Shown here: piece after piece, positions 1-10,935 of the stretch | Layout: every line of letters starts with the position of its first letter | How positions within the stretch are numbered: the first letter of the stretch is position 1 | DNA from: Branchiostoma floridae | Taxonomy: Eukaryota; Chordata; Leptocardii; Amphioxiformes; Branchiostomatidae | Length of the DNA: 64,000 nt | Direction of reading: 5' to 3' | NCBI RefSeq assembly: GCF_000003815.2 | Contig: NC_049982.1 | Location: 28,946,548-29,010,547 of the forward strand | Made by a program: the position numbers and the translations under genes | The notes under the pieces: model-generated | Told to the model about the DNA's origin: nothing | The model's input: only the letters and a program-made list of their open reading frames with translations | Databases searched by the model: none

Positions 1-118
1 GGGCGGCGGGGGGGGGGGGTGCCGGGTTGGGGGCTGTGGGGGGGGCGCGGGAGGGGGGAGCGGGGCGGGTGGGGAGTGCATGGAGGGATGAGGGGTGGGC
101 GGGCAGCCGTGGTCTGAG
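1..118. repeat. G-rich low-complexity sequence
   Basis: The first ~110 bases are almost entirely G with scattered C, T and A. No gene can be read in it. It may be simple-sequence DNA or poor-quality sequence at a contig edge. Confidence 0.7.
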
Positions 119-440
119 TTAAGCGCACAACCCGCCGTACGTGCAATTTTTCCGTACGTTTTTTGGGAGGCCACGTCCGCCATGTATTTTTGAAAACGTT
201 CGGACTGTACAAGGCAGGCGTGTCGACAGTACTGGCACGTACGGGGGCGAATCCGCAGCCCGATGGTACACAAAGTTTTGCCTGCACGTAAAGTTCTACG
301 GCGTGCTCCAAAATACGTCGGATTCCCTACGAGTTTGTACGGCGGCGGTACTTACCACTTACGGATCCCAAAAGACTGCCCACGTTTTGGCACGTAGACA
401 ACACTTATCTGCACGTATGGCGGGTTGTGCCCTTAGCTTA
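119..440. mobile_element. Palindromic-end MITE-like element, copy 1
   Basis: The left end reads GCACAACCCGCCGTACGTGC and the right end is its inverse, CGGCGGGTTGTGCCCTTAGC, so this is a short inverted-repeat element of ~320 bp. The interior is rich in TACG/CGTA steps. The same sequence recurs at 1425-1745 and 58447-58732. Open frames inside are incidental. No transposase is encoded, so it would be non-autonomous. Confidence 0.75.
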
Positions 441-571
441 ATGAGGCTGATTAACGTGGGGATTCCCATCCAAGACTGTCCGGATCTTAACTTTTAAGCG
501 TTGCTTAACTTTCGGGATCGAGGGATCGGGTGTATCCAACGCGTCACACGGCCGTAGTCAAAAAATGTTTT

Positions 572-644
572 CGCCCAACGTGGGGCTCAAACCCACGACC
601 CTGGGATTAAGAGTCCCATGCTCTACCGACTGAGCTAGCCGGGC
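572..644 (-). tRNA. tRNA-Lys (anticodon CUU)
   Basis: Reading the minus strand from 644, a 73-nt cloverleaf folds. The 7-bp acceptor stem is GCCCGGC with GTTGGGC (two G-U pairs). The D arm is GCTC/GAGC with a GG pair in the loop. The anticodon stem TGGGA/TCCCA closes loop CTCTTAA, giving anticodon CTT. The T stem is GTGGG/CCCAC and the discriminator base is G. The A box (TAGCTCAGTCGG) is canonical. The B box reads GTTTGAGCC instead of GTTCGANTCC: T replaces the near-invariant C56, which would weaken the G19-C56 contact. The gene is otherwise intact. It could be a decaying copy or part of a tRNA-derived repeat, although no SINE body is seen next to it. Confidence 0.85.
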
Positions 645-659
645 CGATACAATTTATCA

Positions 660-1424
660 CAAAAATGCAAGTTTGATACTTAGACCCCATTTCTTGTTTA
701 GTACAGTACAGTCTCTCTATAGGTACCGTCTCACTGGACTTGCGTCAAGCTTGCGTCGCTGCGAGGTTCGAAAATACTCAACAAATTTCAGAGAAAAAGA
801 ACGAATTTTCTTACTTTTTCTGTATTTTGTCGTCTTCTAGGTCATACCTTTACGTATTACGCAATATCTAAATTATAACGATTCAGAGAAAATATGAAAA
901 CTGTGACGCAAGCTTGACGAAAGTTCAGCGAGAGTGACCTTTTCTCCGCGTTCAAACAAGCGGGGTTCGCGGTCTAAGACATTTGTCGATTTGAGATTGA
1001 TAGAAAGGCCCTGGTTGCGTACGTTGCAGGTGGTTGGAAAATGGCAGAGGAGTGGCCGTCTGGCCGTTACCAAAAACATATTCAATTGCTTAAGTAACTG
1101 CTATTTGGCTTTACATTATATATAGTAGTTCTGTACTTCGAAATTCAAACACATAAAAATCCAATTTCTCCCCAAAGTCCGATACTAGCACCTGTACAAC
1201 ACTTTCTGCGCTCCCAGTTGGAATCTGGAATGAGACCCTATTGGCCTGTAAGCTCGAGTAAACGATCGCAAAGGTTTGTTGCAGCTTATGTTATAAGTGC
1301 CACCTTTGTCTAATATATTATATTACTCTAATGGATATCATATGACCCAGGTGTGCGTAAGCTAAATGTGTACCACCGTTGCTTGAGGGGTAAATTTGAT
1401 GTTCAAAGTCTCCCGCTATTGTAC
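660..1424. other. No gene recognised
   Basis: The short open frames here overlap on both strands and show no family features. There are no convincing repeats beyond the flanking elements. Confidence 0.5.
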
Positions 1425-1745
1425 TTAAGCTAAGGGCACAACCCGCCGTATATTTGTGCAATTTGCCCGTACGTTTTTTTTTTTTTTTTTTTTTTGTTTG
1501 TTTGTTGAGAGGCCACGTCTGCCACGTATTTCTAAAAACGTTCAGGCTGTACAGGGCAGCCGCGTCGCCCGTACTGGCACATACGGGGGGCTAATCCGCA
1601 GCCCGATGGTACACAAAGTTTTGCCTGCACTGAAATTTCTACGGCGTGTCTACGTGCTCCAAAATCCGTTGAGTTCGTACGGAGGCGGTACTTACCACTT
1701 ACGGGTCCCAAAAGATTTTGGCACGTTGACAGCACGTATGGCACT
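1425..1745. mobile_element. Palindromic-end MITE-like element, copy 2 (right end lost)
   Basis: It starts TTAAGCTAAGGGCACAACCC, matching the left end of the family, and follows copy 1 closely through the interior. It carries a T-rich stretch (1477-1502). The match stops near 1745 and the right inverted end is missing, so this copy is truncated. Confidence 0.7.
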
Positions 1746-2480
1746 CGGTGGTTTTATTCGGTGGTTATAGCAAAGGACCAGGCGTTATGACACCATATAC
1801 ACCTCGGGGCGGGTCATTAACCCTTAATTATTGACCAACCGAGCTAAGTACAGGTCATAACAAGGACAAAACATATATGTTAAAGAATCGATCCAGATTC
1901 CAGCATATCACGTTAGAGTAAACGTTCAGTTTTTTCCTGATTTTTGGTAAGGGTGAAAATGTAGGATTGTAAGAGTCGTTGCCTTCCTTAACGGTCGTTG
2001 CCATATCGCTGACCAGTCGTTACCATATCCGAGCTTGGTTCATAACATTTCGTAGGACTGACTAGAAGCAAAACAAAACGTATGTATAGAACAACATTAT
2101 TATTACAAATGTTCAACAATACCATAATAAATAGTAAACAAAAATATTTAAAAAACATACCTTTGCCAAATAAACCAGGTTTGTTATGTAGAATGATGTC
2201 TGAAGACATAAATGTGCTACTCATTATATTTTATTTTATATGCCTGGAGTTGGTTCATAACATTTTGCCATTGCTTATACAAATTAGATCCCTATTTACA
2301 TACTAATATTAAATTGTATCAAGCATCACTTAAGCTGTCAGCATACCAAAAATCATGATGATCCATTCAATCCCTTCTTGACTTATCATCTTTCAAAGTA
2401 GGAAACTAAACCGGCTCCTGCAGGTCAAGAAAAGATGTTAGCGGACCCAAACATACACCTCTTACTCTCTGCCATCTTTC
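1746..2480. other. AT-rich sequence, no gene recognised
   Basis: AT-rich DNA with only short overlapping frames on both strands. Nothing supports a gene or a defined element. Confidence 0.5.
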
Positions 2481-3130
2481 TCAGTTGCATATGTGACAAG
2501 TCTGAAAGTCCTATCACGGAATACAGTGGATTTATCAACTTTTCTCATTAATTATGCAAATTAGCTGTTAATTTGCATAACTGGTATCTCATTATGTAAC
2601 GTTTTACTTAGGCTATCAACATACCAAAAATCATGACGATCCGTCAGCACGTTCATATTCCCATTAATTATGCAAATGAGATCATCATCTGCATAATTAA
2701 TTTGTATTGATATTTCTGTCTTTCTCAGCTGCACATGTGACAAGTTTGAAAGTCCTATAAAGGAATGCAGTGGATTTACACATTTTCCTAATTAATTATG
2801 CAAATTAGCTGTTGATTTGCATGATTAGAATCCCATCATGTAAGTCTTCCCTTTGGCTATCTACATACCAAAAGCCATAACGATCCATCAATGCGTTTAT
2901 ATTTTCTCATTAATTATGCAAATGAGGTCATCATTTGCATAATTAACATGCATTGATATTTCTCTCTTTCTCATCTATACATGTGACAAGTTTGAAAGTC
3001 CTATCATGAAATGCAGTGGATTTATAAACTTTCCTCATTAATTATGTAAATTAGTTCCTGATTTGCATAATTAGTATTTCATAATGTACATTGTTACTTG
3101 GGCTATCTACATACCAAAAATCGTGATGAT
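2480..3130. repeat. Tandem repeat, ~246-bp unit, octamer-like motifs
   Basis: The phrase ATGTGACAAGTYTGAAAGTC returns at about 2490, 2735 and 2980, so the period is ~245 bp with nearly three copies. Each unit carries inverted pairs of ATTAATTATGCAAAT and ATTTGCATAATTAA. ATGCAAAT/ATTTGCAT is the POU octamer sequence, present many times on both strands. The copies are diverged by substitutions only. Confidence 0.75.
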
Positions 3131-3139
3131 TCATCAACA

Positions 3140-3480
3140 CGTTCTCGAGTTATTCTCGTCCAAAGTTTGAAAGGAAATCGGCGACTGCAGTTCCAAACAA
3201 GTCGCTAGGGGGTCCAAACTTATAGTACTTACTCTCTGCCTCAAGGGCTATCTACCAGTCAAAAATCATAACCACAGCATGTCCAGAACACGAGATATCA
3301 AATATTGAGGTTCTGCTGCAGTACCTTAGCAAGCCGCTAGGGGGCCCATTATCGAACTTGAACTTCGTTTTCCCGACCCCTATCCACCTACCAAATATCA
3401 TCGGGATCCATCCAAGGCTTCTCGAGTTATACTGTTAACACACAGACAGACAGACAGACTCACAAGCCTAAAACATAACC
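3140..3480 (+). mobile_element. Possible non-LTR retroelement or SINE tail
   Basis: Two related pieces (CGCTAGGGGGTCC near 3204 and CCGCTAGGGGGCCC near 3332) are followed by CCTACCAAATATCATCGGGA, a conserved-looking segment, and then ACACACAGACAGACAGACAG. A short tetranucleotide tail after a conserved 3' segment is typical of a non-LTR element end. No reverse transcriptase is present. The family assignment is inference. Confidence 0.4.
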
Positions 3481-3739
3481 TTAGCCATTCTGGCAAAGGT
3501 AAAAAAGAAAGTTCAATACTTCAGGTTCCCCTAATCAAACTCGCCACAAAACGCTTGCCAATGCACTTCAAGTGACGGAGTGTGCTAAGGTTATGTCCAT
3601 TTGATGCGAGCGTGCAAATAAGAAAGTTAGACCAAAAAAGTTGTCTTGTAAAATCTAATTAAGTGATCATGAAGGTTGAACACTCGGCTTAACACATAGA
3701 ATATATTACATTGAACAATAGCTTCTTTATCTTTGTTCT

Positions 3740-4557
3740 TTGACTTGGAATATTCTATCATCATCATCATCATTATTCTATGATATTAGAATACGTTTTC
3801 CAATGTTTGTTGCTGAAATCCATGGCAAATATTTGCTTATGTCGAAGCTGCTTTGCACGATTTACAATATGGTTGAAAACTTTTTAAAACGTTTTTGGAA
3901 ACAGCCGAAAATTAATGCACGCACGGATGTCATCTATGTATTCAAATCAAAATGGCATAATGTACATAAAAAGGCGGCAACTGTTTCGAAAGCCAACGGC
4001 CAAACGAAACGGACGATTGCGGGTGCCCCAAATCCATCGAGTTTTCTCAGGAACGATAACTACGCCGTACGGAAGCGGCCTTGAAAGTAAGAATAGAAGC
4101 ACCGTGGGAAAAGAAGAATCACATTAATCTTACAGTACCCGCTAAGTGTCAGAAAAGTGTGATGGAACAATTACCTGTAACGGCCAAGAGAGTGATAGCC
4201 ACTAGCAGGGCCGCTGAGGACGTAGATGACTTCATCTTTGGTTTGAGCGATCTGGAAAACAGAAAAAAATATGATATGTCATTGCATATGACATTTATGG
4301 ATCAAGGAATTTTTTGTTGGTATTTTACGTTTATAGAAATACATGTACATATTCAACAACAATGTGGGAATTTAGGTAAGGCATGTACAGTCGCATATTT
4401 TTTCGAGCAGGTATATCTTTGGACTCCAGCAAATTCCAAAAGGCATTGGCAAGTGGACCACACTTTCTCGCATCATAAAAAGATTATGCAACTTTGTGAC
4501 GATTCAAAAATACGGTACCGTAAAAATGAATTGCTACGAGGGGCGTTCAATAAATAA
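3740..4557 (+). other. Overlapping ORFs of unknown status
   Basis: Two frames are open here: 114 codons at 3740-4084 and 158 codons at 4081-4557. The second runs into the left end of the mariner element, so its last seven or so codons are transposon sequence. I recognise no domain. They could be exons of an unknown gene or chance frames; the absence of any family feature favours chance. Confidence 0.2.
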
Positions 4558-5113
4558 TAACTCTGACTCATTTCCCATAGCAGAAGATTAATGAAACTTG
4601 TCACAGTTATTAGTCTTTCTCTTCATAGGAACCACCCAGAGTTATGCATTCTCCCATCGTTTGATGCAGCTCTGGACACCGTTTTTGTAGGACACCCCAG
4701 GTTGGTCCTCCAACAGATGCCTCATCAATGGCAGAAGAGGAACGACCAGGTCTGAGAGCTGTTTCCACAGACTTCCGGCCATGTTTGAATTCAGGATGCC
4801 AGCGTTTTACAAGGTCATATGATGGGGAATCATCACCATAAGTTTCTTTCCTTTCATCAAAAGTCTCCTTTGGTGTGCGTCCTTTCAAATACAAAAACCG
4901 GATCACTGCCCGACACTCAACTGGCTCCATTTCACACCTGGTTTATTTCACACCTAACTCAGTTCAAATACCAGTAAATCAGAAACCACAATTAGTTCAG
5001 AGCTCTTCTTCCCATCAAAAACTATAGAAATATAAATCATTACACATGCAAAATTTCATCTAGATCAGACAACTAAAAGTTGGTCAGAGTTATCACTTAA
5101 TGAACGCACCTCG
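4537..5113 (-). mobile_element. Internally deleted mariner element
   Basis: The left end begins CGAGGGGCGTTCAATAAATA and the right end, inverted, begins CGAGGTGCGTTCATTAAGTG: ~30-bp terminal inverted repeats with GTTCA, as in mariner elements. Both ends abut TA (4535-4536 and 5114-5115), the Tc1/mariner target duplication. Length is 577 bp against ~1.3 kb for a complete mariner, so most of the transposase is missing. Confidence 0.85.
4610..4930 (-). pseudogene. Mariner transposase remnant (N-terminal HTH joined to C-terminus)
   Basis: A 106-codon frame starts with the mariner N-terminal helix-turn-helix region (residues 1-65: ECRAVIRFLYLKG, YGDDSPSYDLVKRW, EFKHGRKSVE). It then jumps to a C-terminal mariner-like end (GECITLGGSYEE). 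The DD34D catalytic core is absent, so no transposition activity is possible. The frame is still open across the deletion. A truncated HTH protein could bind the same inverted repeats, but this is speculation. Confidence 0.8.
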
Positions 5114-5302
5114 TACACTCGCTGACACAGACAAACTGTGACTCAGCAAAGCCCCTGTCACACATAGCCGAACATGACCTCCCAACCCTCCCTACACTAA
5201 GGTTGGGAATTATTCGACATCTGTGGTTGGGATTTGGTCGGCAAGGTTGCTTACGAGTCTTTAAAAGTCTCCTGCACCAGCCGACTATGAATTTTGACAA
5301 AT

Positions 5303-6842
5303 CAAACTCATGTCCATGTTAGATACGAGGAAAGTCATGTCCATGTTAGATACGAGGAAAGTCATGTCCATGTTAGATACGAGGAAAGTCATGTCCATGT
5401 TAGATACGAGGAAACTCATGTCCATGTTAGATACGAGGAAACTCATGTCCATGTTAGATACGAGGAAACTCATGTCCATGTTAGATACGAGGAAAGTCAT
5501 GTCCATGTTAGATACGAGGAAAGTCATGTCCATGTTAGATACGAGGAAACTCATGTCCATGTTAGATACGAGGAAACTCATGTCCATGTTCGATACGAGG
5601 AAACTCATGTCCATGTTAGATACGAGGAAAGTCATGTCCATGTTAGATACGAGGAAACTCATGTCCATGTTCGATACGAGGAAACTCATGTCCATGTTAG
5701 ATACGAGGAAACTCATGTCCATGTTAGATACGAGGAAAGTCATGTCCATGTTAGATAGGAGGAAAGTCATGTCCATGTTAGATACGAGGAAAGTCATGTC
5801 CATGTTAGATACGAGGAAAGTCATGTCCATGTTAGATACGAGGAAAGTCATGTCCATGTTAGATACGAGGAAAGTCATGTCCATGTTAGATACGAGGATA
5901 GTCATGTCCATGTTAGATACGACGATAGTCATGTCCATGTTAGATACGAGGATAGTCATGTCCATGTTAGATACGAGGATAGTCATGTCCATGTTAGATA
6001 CGAGGATAGTCATGTCCATGTTAGATACGAGGAAAGTCATGTCCATGTTAGATACGAGGAAAGTCATGTCCATGTTAGATACGAGGAAAGTCATGTCCAT
6101 GTTAGATACGAGGATAGTCATGTCCATGTTAGATACGAGGAAAATCATGTCCATGTTAGATACGAGGAAAGTGATGGCCATGTTAGATACGAGGAAAGTC
6201 ATGTCCATGTGTAGATACGAGGATAGTCATGTCCATGTTAGATACGAGGAAAGTCAGGTCCAGGTTAGATACGAGGAAAGTCATGTCCATGTGTAGATAC
6301 GAGGAAAGTCATGTCCATGTTAGATGCGAGGATAGTCATGTCCATGGTAGATACGAGGAAAGTCATGTCCATGTTAGATACGAGGAAAGTCATGTCCATG
6401 TTAGATACGAGGATAGTCATGTCCATGTTAGATACGACGATAGTCATGTCCATGTTAGATACGAGGATAGTCATGTCCATGTTAGATACGAGGATAGTCA
6501 TGTCCATGTTAGATACGAGGATAGTCATGTCCATGTTAGATACGAGGAAAGTCATGTCCATGTTAGATACGAGGAAAGTCATGTCCATGTTAGATACGAG
6601 GAAAGTCATGTCCATGTTAGATACGAGGATAGTCATGTCCATGTTAGATACGAGGAAAGTCATGTCCATGTTAGATACGAGTATAGTCATATCCATGTTA
6701 GATACGAGGAAACTCATGTCCATGTTAGATACGAGGAAACTCATGTCCATGTTAGATACGAGGAAACTCATGTCCATGTTAGATACGAGGAAAGTCATGT
6801 CCATGTTAGATACGAGGAAAGTCATGTCCATGTTAGATACGA
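5303..6842. repeat. 27-bp minisatellite, about 57 copies
   Basis: The unit is GTCATGTCCATGTTAGATAC followed by GAGGAAA (27 bp). Units differ mainly at one site (AAAG, AAAC or ATAG). Because 27 is a multiple of three, long repetitive frames stay open in two plus frames (9-residue repeats SMLDTRKVM and HVHVRYEES) and one minus frame (MDMTFLVSN). No start context, splice signal or non-repeat domain supports translation. A block of ~10 units is duplicated 515 bp away: the rare unit GACGATAG occurs at 5921 and 6436. Two single-base insertions lie near 6210 and 6292. Confidence 0.95.
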
Positions 6843-6984
6843 TCTGAAGAGAGAACTGAAGCTAGAATAGGAGGGATTCTAGACTGCTCCCGATCTAGTG
6901 CCGACCCTGCGACCTTGGTTGAGGAGTGGTCGGTAGCAAAGTCGTGAATATACGTGTGCCAGGAGCTTGTACAGATTTACATAG

Positions 6985-7520
6985 AATATACATACCTTCT
7001 TTGGGAGTATATCTGACAGATCTCACAGTGAAATCTTGGAGGAACTTTTTGGTAACGTTTTTGCGCTCACACAACTTCTGACTTCCCTTGCAGACTGTGG
7101 TCTTTATACAAATAAACATGGAAGAGACATGCCTTCTTTGGAGTATTTCTTCTCTGAGAGTGAATTGTTTGAGCAGCTTTATAGTAACTTGTCTTTGCGC
7201 TCACACAGATTCTGACTTCCCTTGCAGTGTGGCCTTCATACAAGTAAACATGGAAGACACATACCTTCTTTGGAAGTATTTCGTCTCACAGAGAGAAATC
7301 TTGGTGGAACTTTTTGGCAACTTGTCTTTGCGCTCACACAAATTCCGACTTCCCTTGCAGTGTGGCCTTCATACAAATAAACATGGAAGACACATACCTT
7401 CTTTGGGAGTATTTCTTCTCACAGAGAGAAATCTTGGAGGGACTGTATGGTAACTTGTCTTGGCGCGCACACAAACGTTAACTCCGACCTCCTTTGCAGT
7501 ATGGTTTTTATACAAATAAA
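6985..7520. repeat. Tandem repeat, ~133-bp unit, about four copies
   Basis: CATACCTTCTTTGGGAGTAT or close variants recur at about 6989, 7128, 7260 and 7393. Each unit contains TCTGACTTCCCTTGCAG, which resembles a polypyrimidine-AG 3' splice site, and then TACAAATAAACATGGAAGA with an AATAAA hexamer. A 121-codon plus-strand frame (7088-7453) is produced by the repetition and resembles no known protein. Confidence 0.8.
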
Positions 7521-8020
7521 TCGCTACTTAGGCAAAGGCGTATTGTTGGTTTCTCAAGCGTAGACTGTTGAAGGAGTAAGGACCCTTCTCCGTCCTCTTC
7601 TCTCCCCACTAAGACGTCTTGGTTTCCATAGCGACCTTTTCAGTCCTTAATGGCAACTCTGTTGGTCCTTGAGACTTCGTTCATGCTTGGTGTTTGAAGA
7701 GTGAGTGTACCAGTGGAGCGTAAAAATTATTTTAAGGAGAACCAAAAAAAACAAATGACAGAAATTCGTTCGCAAGCGCAGGTATACTATTTCACTAGAC
7801 TGTGCCAAGTTGCACTAGAAAATTGTGCCAACTTCGTAAGAAATAATTTTTGCCAATTTTCCCTTGCGGTCACACTGACGTTCAAACATTTGCATAGAAA
7901 GCCCAGGTAAAACATGAACGGTCTAAAAATGTGCACAACAGCACACGCAAATTCATCTATTCGTTCAGACACTTCTAGTGACCAGTAGTACACAGGGCAA
8001 TAAGTTTCCTTGCTATTTCA
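7521..8020. other. No gene recognised
   Basis: Short overlapping frames only, with no protein family or element recognised. Confidence 0.45.
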
Positions 8021-8024
8021 TTGA

Positions 8025-8216
8025 CAACAGGGAGGGGTTGCAGGTCCTTCCCCTTCATCGTGCTTATTAATTTTAATTAATAAGTGCCTTAAAACGCACT
8101 GAACATGGGACCTTCCGAAAGATGGGTGCATTCCCAACAAAGATGCCCTGCCATGGATCTCCCAGTTACTAATCAGGAGCTGATGTGTGGCTGCTACCAG
8201 TCGAGCTACAGGGACA
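8025..8216 (-). mobile_element. tRNA-derived SINE candidate
   Basis: Read on the minus strand from 8215, the head GTCCCTGTAGCTCGACTGGT holds a Pol III A box (TAGCTCGACTGG). A weak B-box-like stretch follows ~45 nt later. The body ends with TTTCGGAAGGTCCCATGTT-type sequence, like other SINE bodies in this window. No clear target duplication was found. Confidence 0.5.
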
Positions 8217-8279
8217 TTCCAATTTACCTTTATAGTAAGGACAAATACAACAGAGAAAAGCAAAATTCAAACACATTAT

Positions 8280-9630
8280 AGAGTAGCATGCTCATATTTT
8301 ATTAACATAAAACTTAGACATAAGAATGATCCTATAGAATTCACAAACACAATATGAAATGTGGATAAACTGTCCATTTTTAGGGGAAAAAATCATTACA
8401 TTTTTATTTTCATACATTTTTCCTAGTATAGGATTCAATTTAGTAAAATAGGGGGAAAAGGAACTACAGTATTGTATTTGTAGGTCTTGCATTGTGTTTA
8501 CATCAGTCATGCTAGTTTTTACTACGAGTATACCATTTCCTTTGTAGTTTTGTCATAGAATTCATGTTTACCAACTGTCAAACTTAGCACAAAAGGTTTC
8601 TGGCATTCTTTACAAGATACCAATTGGCCCTGGGGTACCAGTGTTGCCAAAAAGAAGCCATGTTTAGCCAAGTAAATCTATACCAAGAACTGAGTTTTGC
8701 TGAAACTGTATAAATAAAAGTGGACTTTTATATACTTTTGTATTTGCAATCACAAAATGAAGAGTACAATAAGCATACAATAAATTTAAAAGTTAGCCAG
8801 AATAACGATAGCATCTCATTTCTATAATACAAAAAAGTATAATGTATATAGCCTTTCGATGTCCATTTTTCTTGGCAACTGTTCATGCAATGTTTTAAAT
8901 AATGTATATACTTGATAATAATCATTTTCATTCAGGTATGCTGGAAAGACTAAGTAACATGATAAACTTCATGAAAGAATTCCAATCCTTTTCTTAACTA
9001 GTAGTTCCTCCTGACATCTATAGACTGAGATAGACTGATTTGGAATGTTGGATTTCTTGCACATTTTGTGAGGGTATCCCACTGGACTGCACAAAATTGC
9101 AACACCCTTTCTTGCGCTCAAACTTTCGTGCAATGCATGGGTAAAGTATGTGACCTCTTCAAAGAAAATAGCCCTCAACAATCTCAGTTTCAGCTCTAAT
9201 CAGATACAAGATAACTTTCTTTGACAATCACAGTGCCACAGAAGCTGCCACAAAATTAAAAACCAATTTGAAATGACGAAAAGGAGATTATCAGTGATTG
9301 CGTCATTTTGCAAATTGCGAAGTTTGCAACAAATTGTGTTGATTTTCACAAAATTTGTACTTGTTAGCATCGACATATATATAAAGCACACTTTTTAAAT
9401 GAGTACAGTATAAACAGTCCGCAAACGTTATTGCACAAAGGGTATACAGATATATAAACAGTCCTGCACAACTTTCCGCAAACACAAATTAAGATGCATA
9501 ATATTGGCACAAAGATGCATACGTTCAACGAATCAATCTACTGGTGCGCCAATGAAAGTTAGACACCCAGATATTGCATGACATTATACAAACAATTAAA
9601 TAAACCGGATTATCTCAAAAGAGTCAAATC
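8280..9630. other. AT-rich intergenic sequence, no gene recognised
   Basis: Only short AT-driven frames occur here. No family features, tandem repeats or terminal inverted repeats were seen. Confidence 0.5.
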
Positions 9631-9634
9631 AGGG

Positions 9635-10214
9635 GTGCCTAAGCATTTGCACGAACCCTATGAAATTCGTACGAATATTATGTGATACACACGAATCTCT
9701 ATGCAAAAACGCACGAATATTATGAAATTCGCACGAATCACTATGTGATTCACACGAACCTTATGACATTTGCACGATCCTTATGCAAAAGCGGCGGCCG
9801 GGAGAAGGCTTGATTTTGAGCGTTTCTACCTGTGATATTTATATTTTAAGGCATGGAATGGACATTTACCGTCGCAAAGATGTATTTGATAGCCTGTGAG
9901 CTACTGTTTTGCTTCATTTCGGCGTGTTACATCGTATTTTCCGTCGCCGCCGATCGAAGCCGCCAACTTGAAAATCCCGCTCCGTCTGTCACGTGACCCC
10001 GGCAGTGATTGCGCAATTTCGCATAAGGATCGTGCAAATCTCATAAGGTTCGTGTGAATCACATAGTGATTCGTGCGAATTTCATAATATTTGTGCGTTT
10101 TTGCATAGTGATTCGTGCGAATTTCATAATATTCGTGCGTTTTCGCATAGTGATTCGTGTGTATCACATAACATTCGTACGAATTTCATAGGGTTCGTGC
10201 AAATGCTTAGGCAC
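9635..10214. mobile_element. Inverted-repeat element with internally repetitive arms
   Basis: The left arm (9635-9790) starts GTGCCTAAGCATTTGCACGA and the right arm (10017-10214) is its inverse, ending GCTTAGGCAC. Each arm is itself built from a ~23-27 bp repeat of the form CACGAATCACTATGTGATTC with variants. The ~225-bp middle is unrelated and GC-richer. No transposase is encoded and no clear target duplication is visible. Confidence 0.8.
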
Positions 10215-10239
10215 ATCTGCAAATGTTTGAAATATCTCT

Positions 10240-10325
10240 TTGGTGAAGGTAAAGGTCCCATATCCTTTTGCGGCTGTAGGGGCAGTGGTTATCTACTGTG
10301 TCTAGGGCACAGTATCTAGAAGAGT
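10240..10325 (-). mobile_element. SINE body fragment
   Basis: GGCAGTGGTTATCTACTGTG and TCTAGGGCACAGTAT match the segment at 25549-25592 (ACAGTGGGTTGTTATCCACT and on). That segment belongs to a longer SINE, so this is a partial copy. Confidence 0.55.
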
Positions 10326-10664
10326 TTTTGACTCTTTCGAGAATTATCTAGTTGCTCGATTCACTTTGTACCAATGCAAACTATTGGAAGTACAGCATTT
10401 CAATACAAATCAACTTGTTTAAGACCAAGTATGGCACAAATTCACAATTGCTCATGCAGCGCATATATAGAGCACACAAGTTTTACAGTTTAAACTGCAA
10501 TAAAAACTATCCAACTGACCACCAATATATATAGTATTGCGTAAAATATTGCATACACTTAACATCATTGGGACCAAAACATTAATACAATCACAATGAA
10601 CAAATTACTAAAAGTTCCACAAACTAAATTAAGCACATTTTACTAACGTAATAAACCTTCACTT

Positions 10665-10935
10665 GTGGGCTGTCGCACTTTTCAGTATCTTAACTCCGTA
10701 TGATTTGCATCATTTTTCATACGCAGTTGTACACACAATATGTTTTTTATACCCGTCTTTGTAAGTTTTGTTGTGTATACAGGCATACGCTCAGTATGGC
10801 CCAGTACATCTGATAGTTTTGGACATGCACAAAACTATCGTACTTTACATATTGTGTGTACCACTGCGTATTAAAAAATGTCAATACGCAACTCATACGT
10901 AATTAAAATACTCACCAGTGTGACCACCCCTTCGT
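10665..10935. mobile_element. Inverted-repeat MITE-like element
   Basis: CATACGCAGTTGTACACACAATATG near 10718-10742 is inverted as CATATTGTGTGTACCACTGCGTAT near 10847-10871. Weaker pairing extends outward (CTCCGTATGATTTG against its inverse near 10885). Element length is ~270 bp and the exact ends are uncertain. Confidence 0.6.

Noticed and set aside
5303-6842. CRISPR array
   Set aside because: Direct head-to-tail 27-bp units have no spacers between them; this is a minisatellite in an animal genome.
5285-6870. Long ORFs of 154-328 codons on both strands
   Set aside because: They arise because a 27-bp repeat unit is a multiple of three. There is no non-repeat domain, splice signal or start context.
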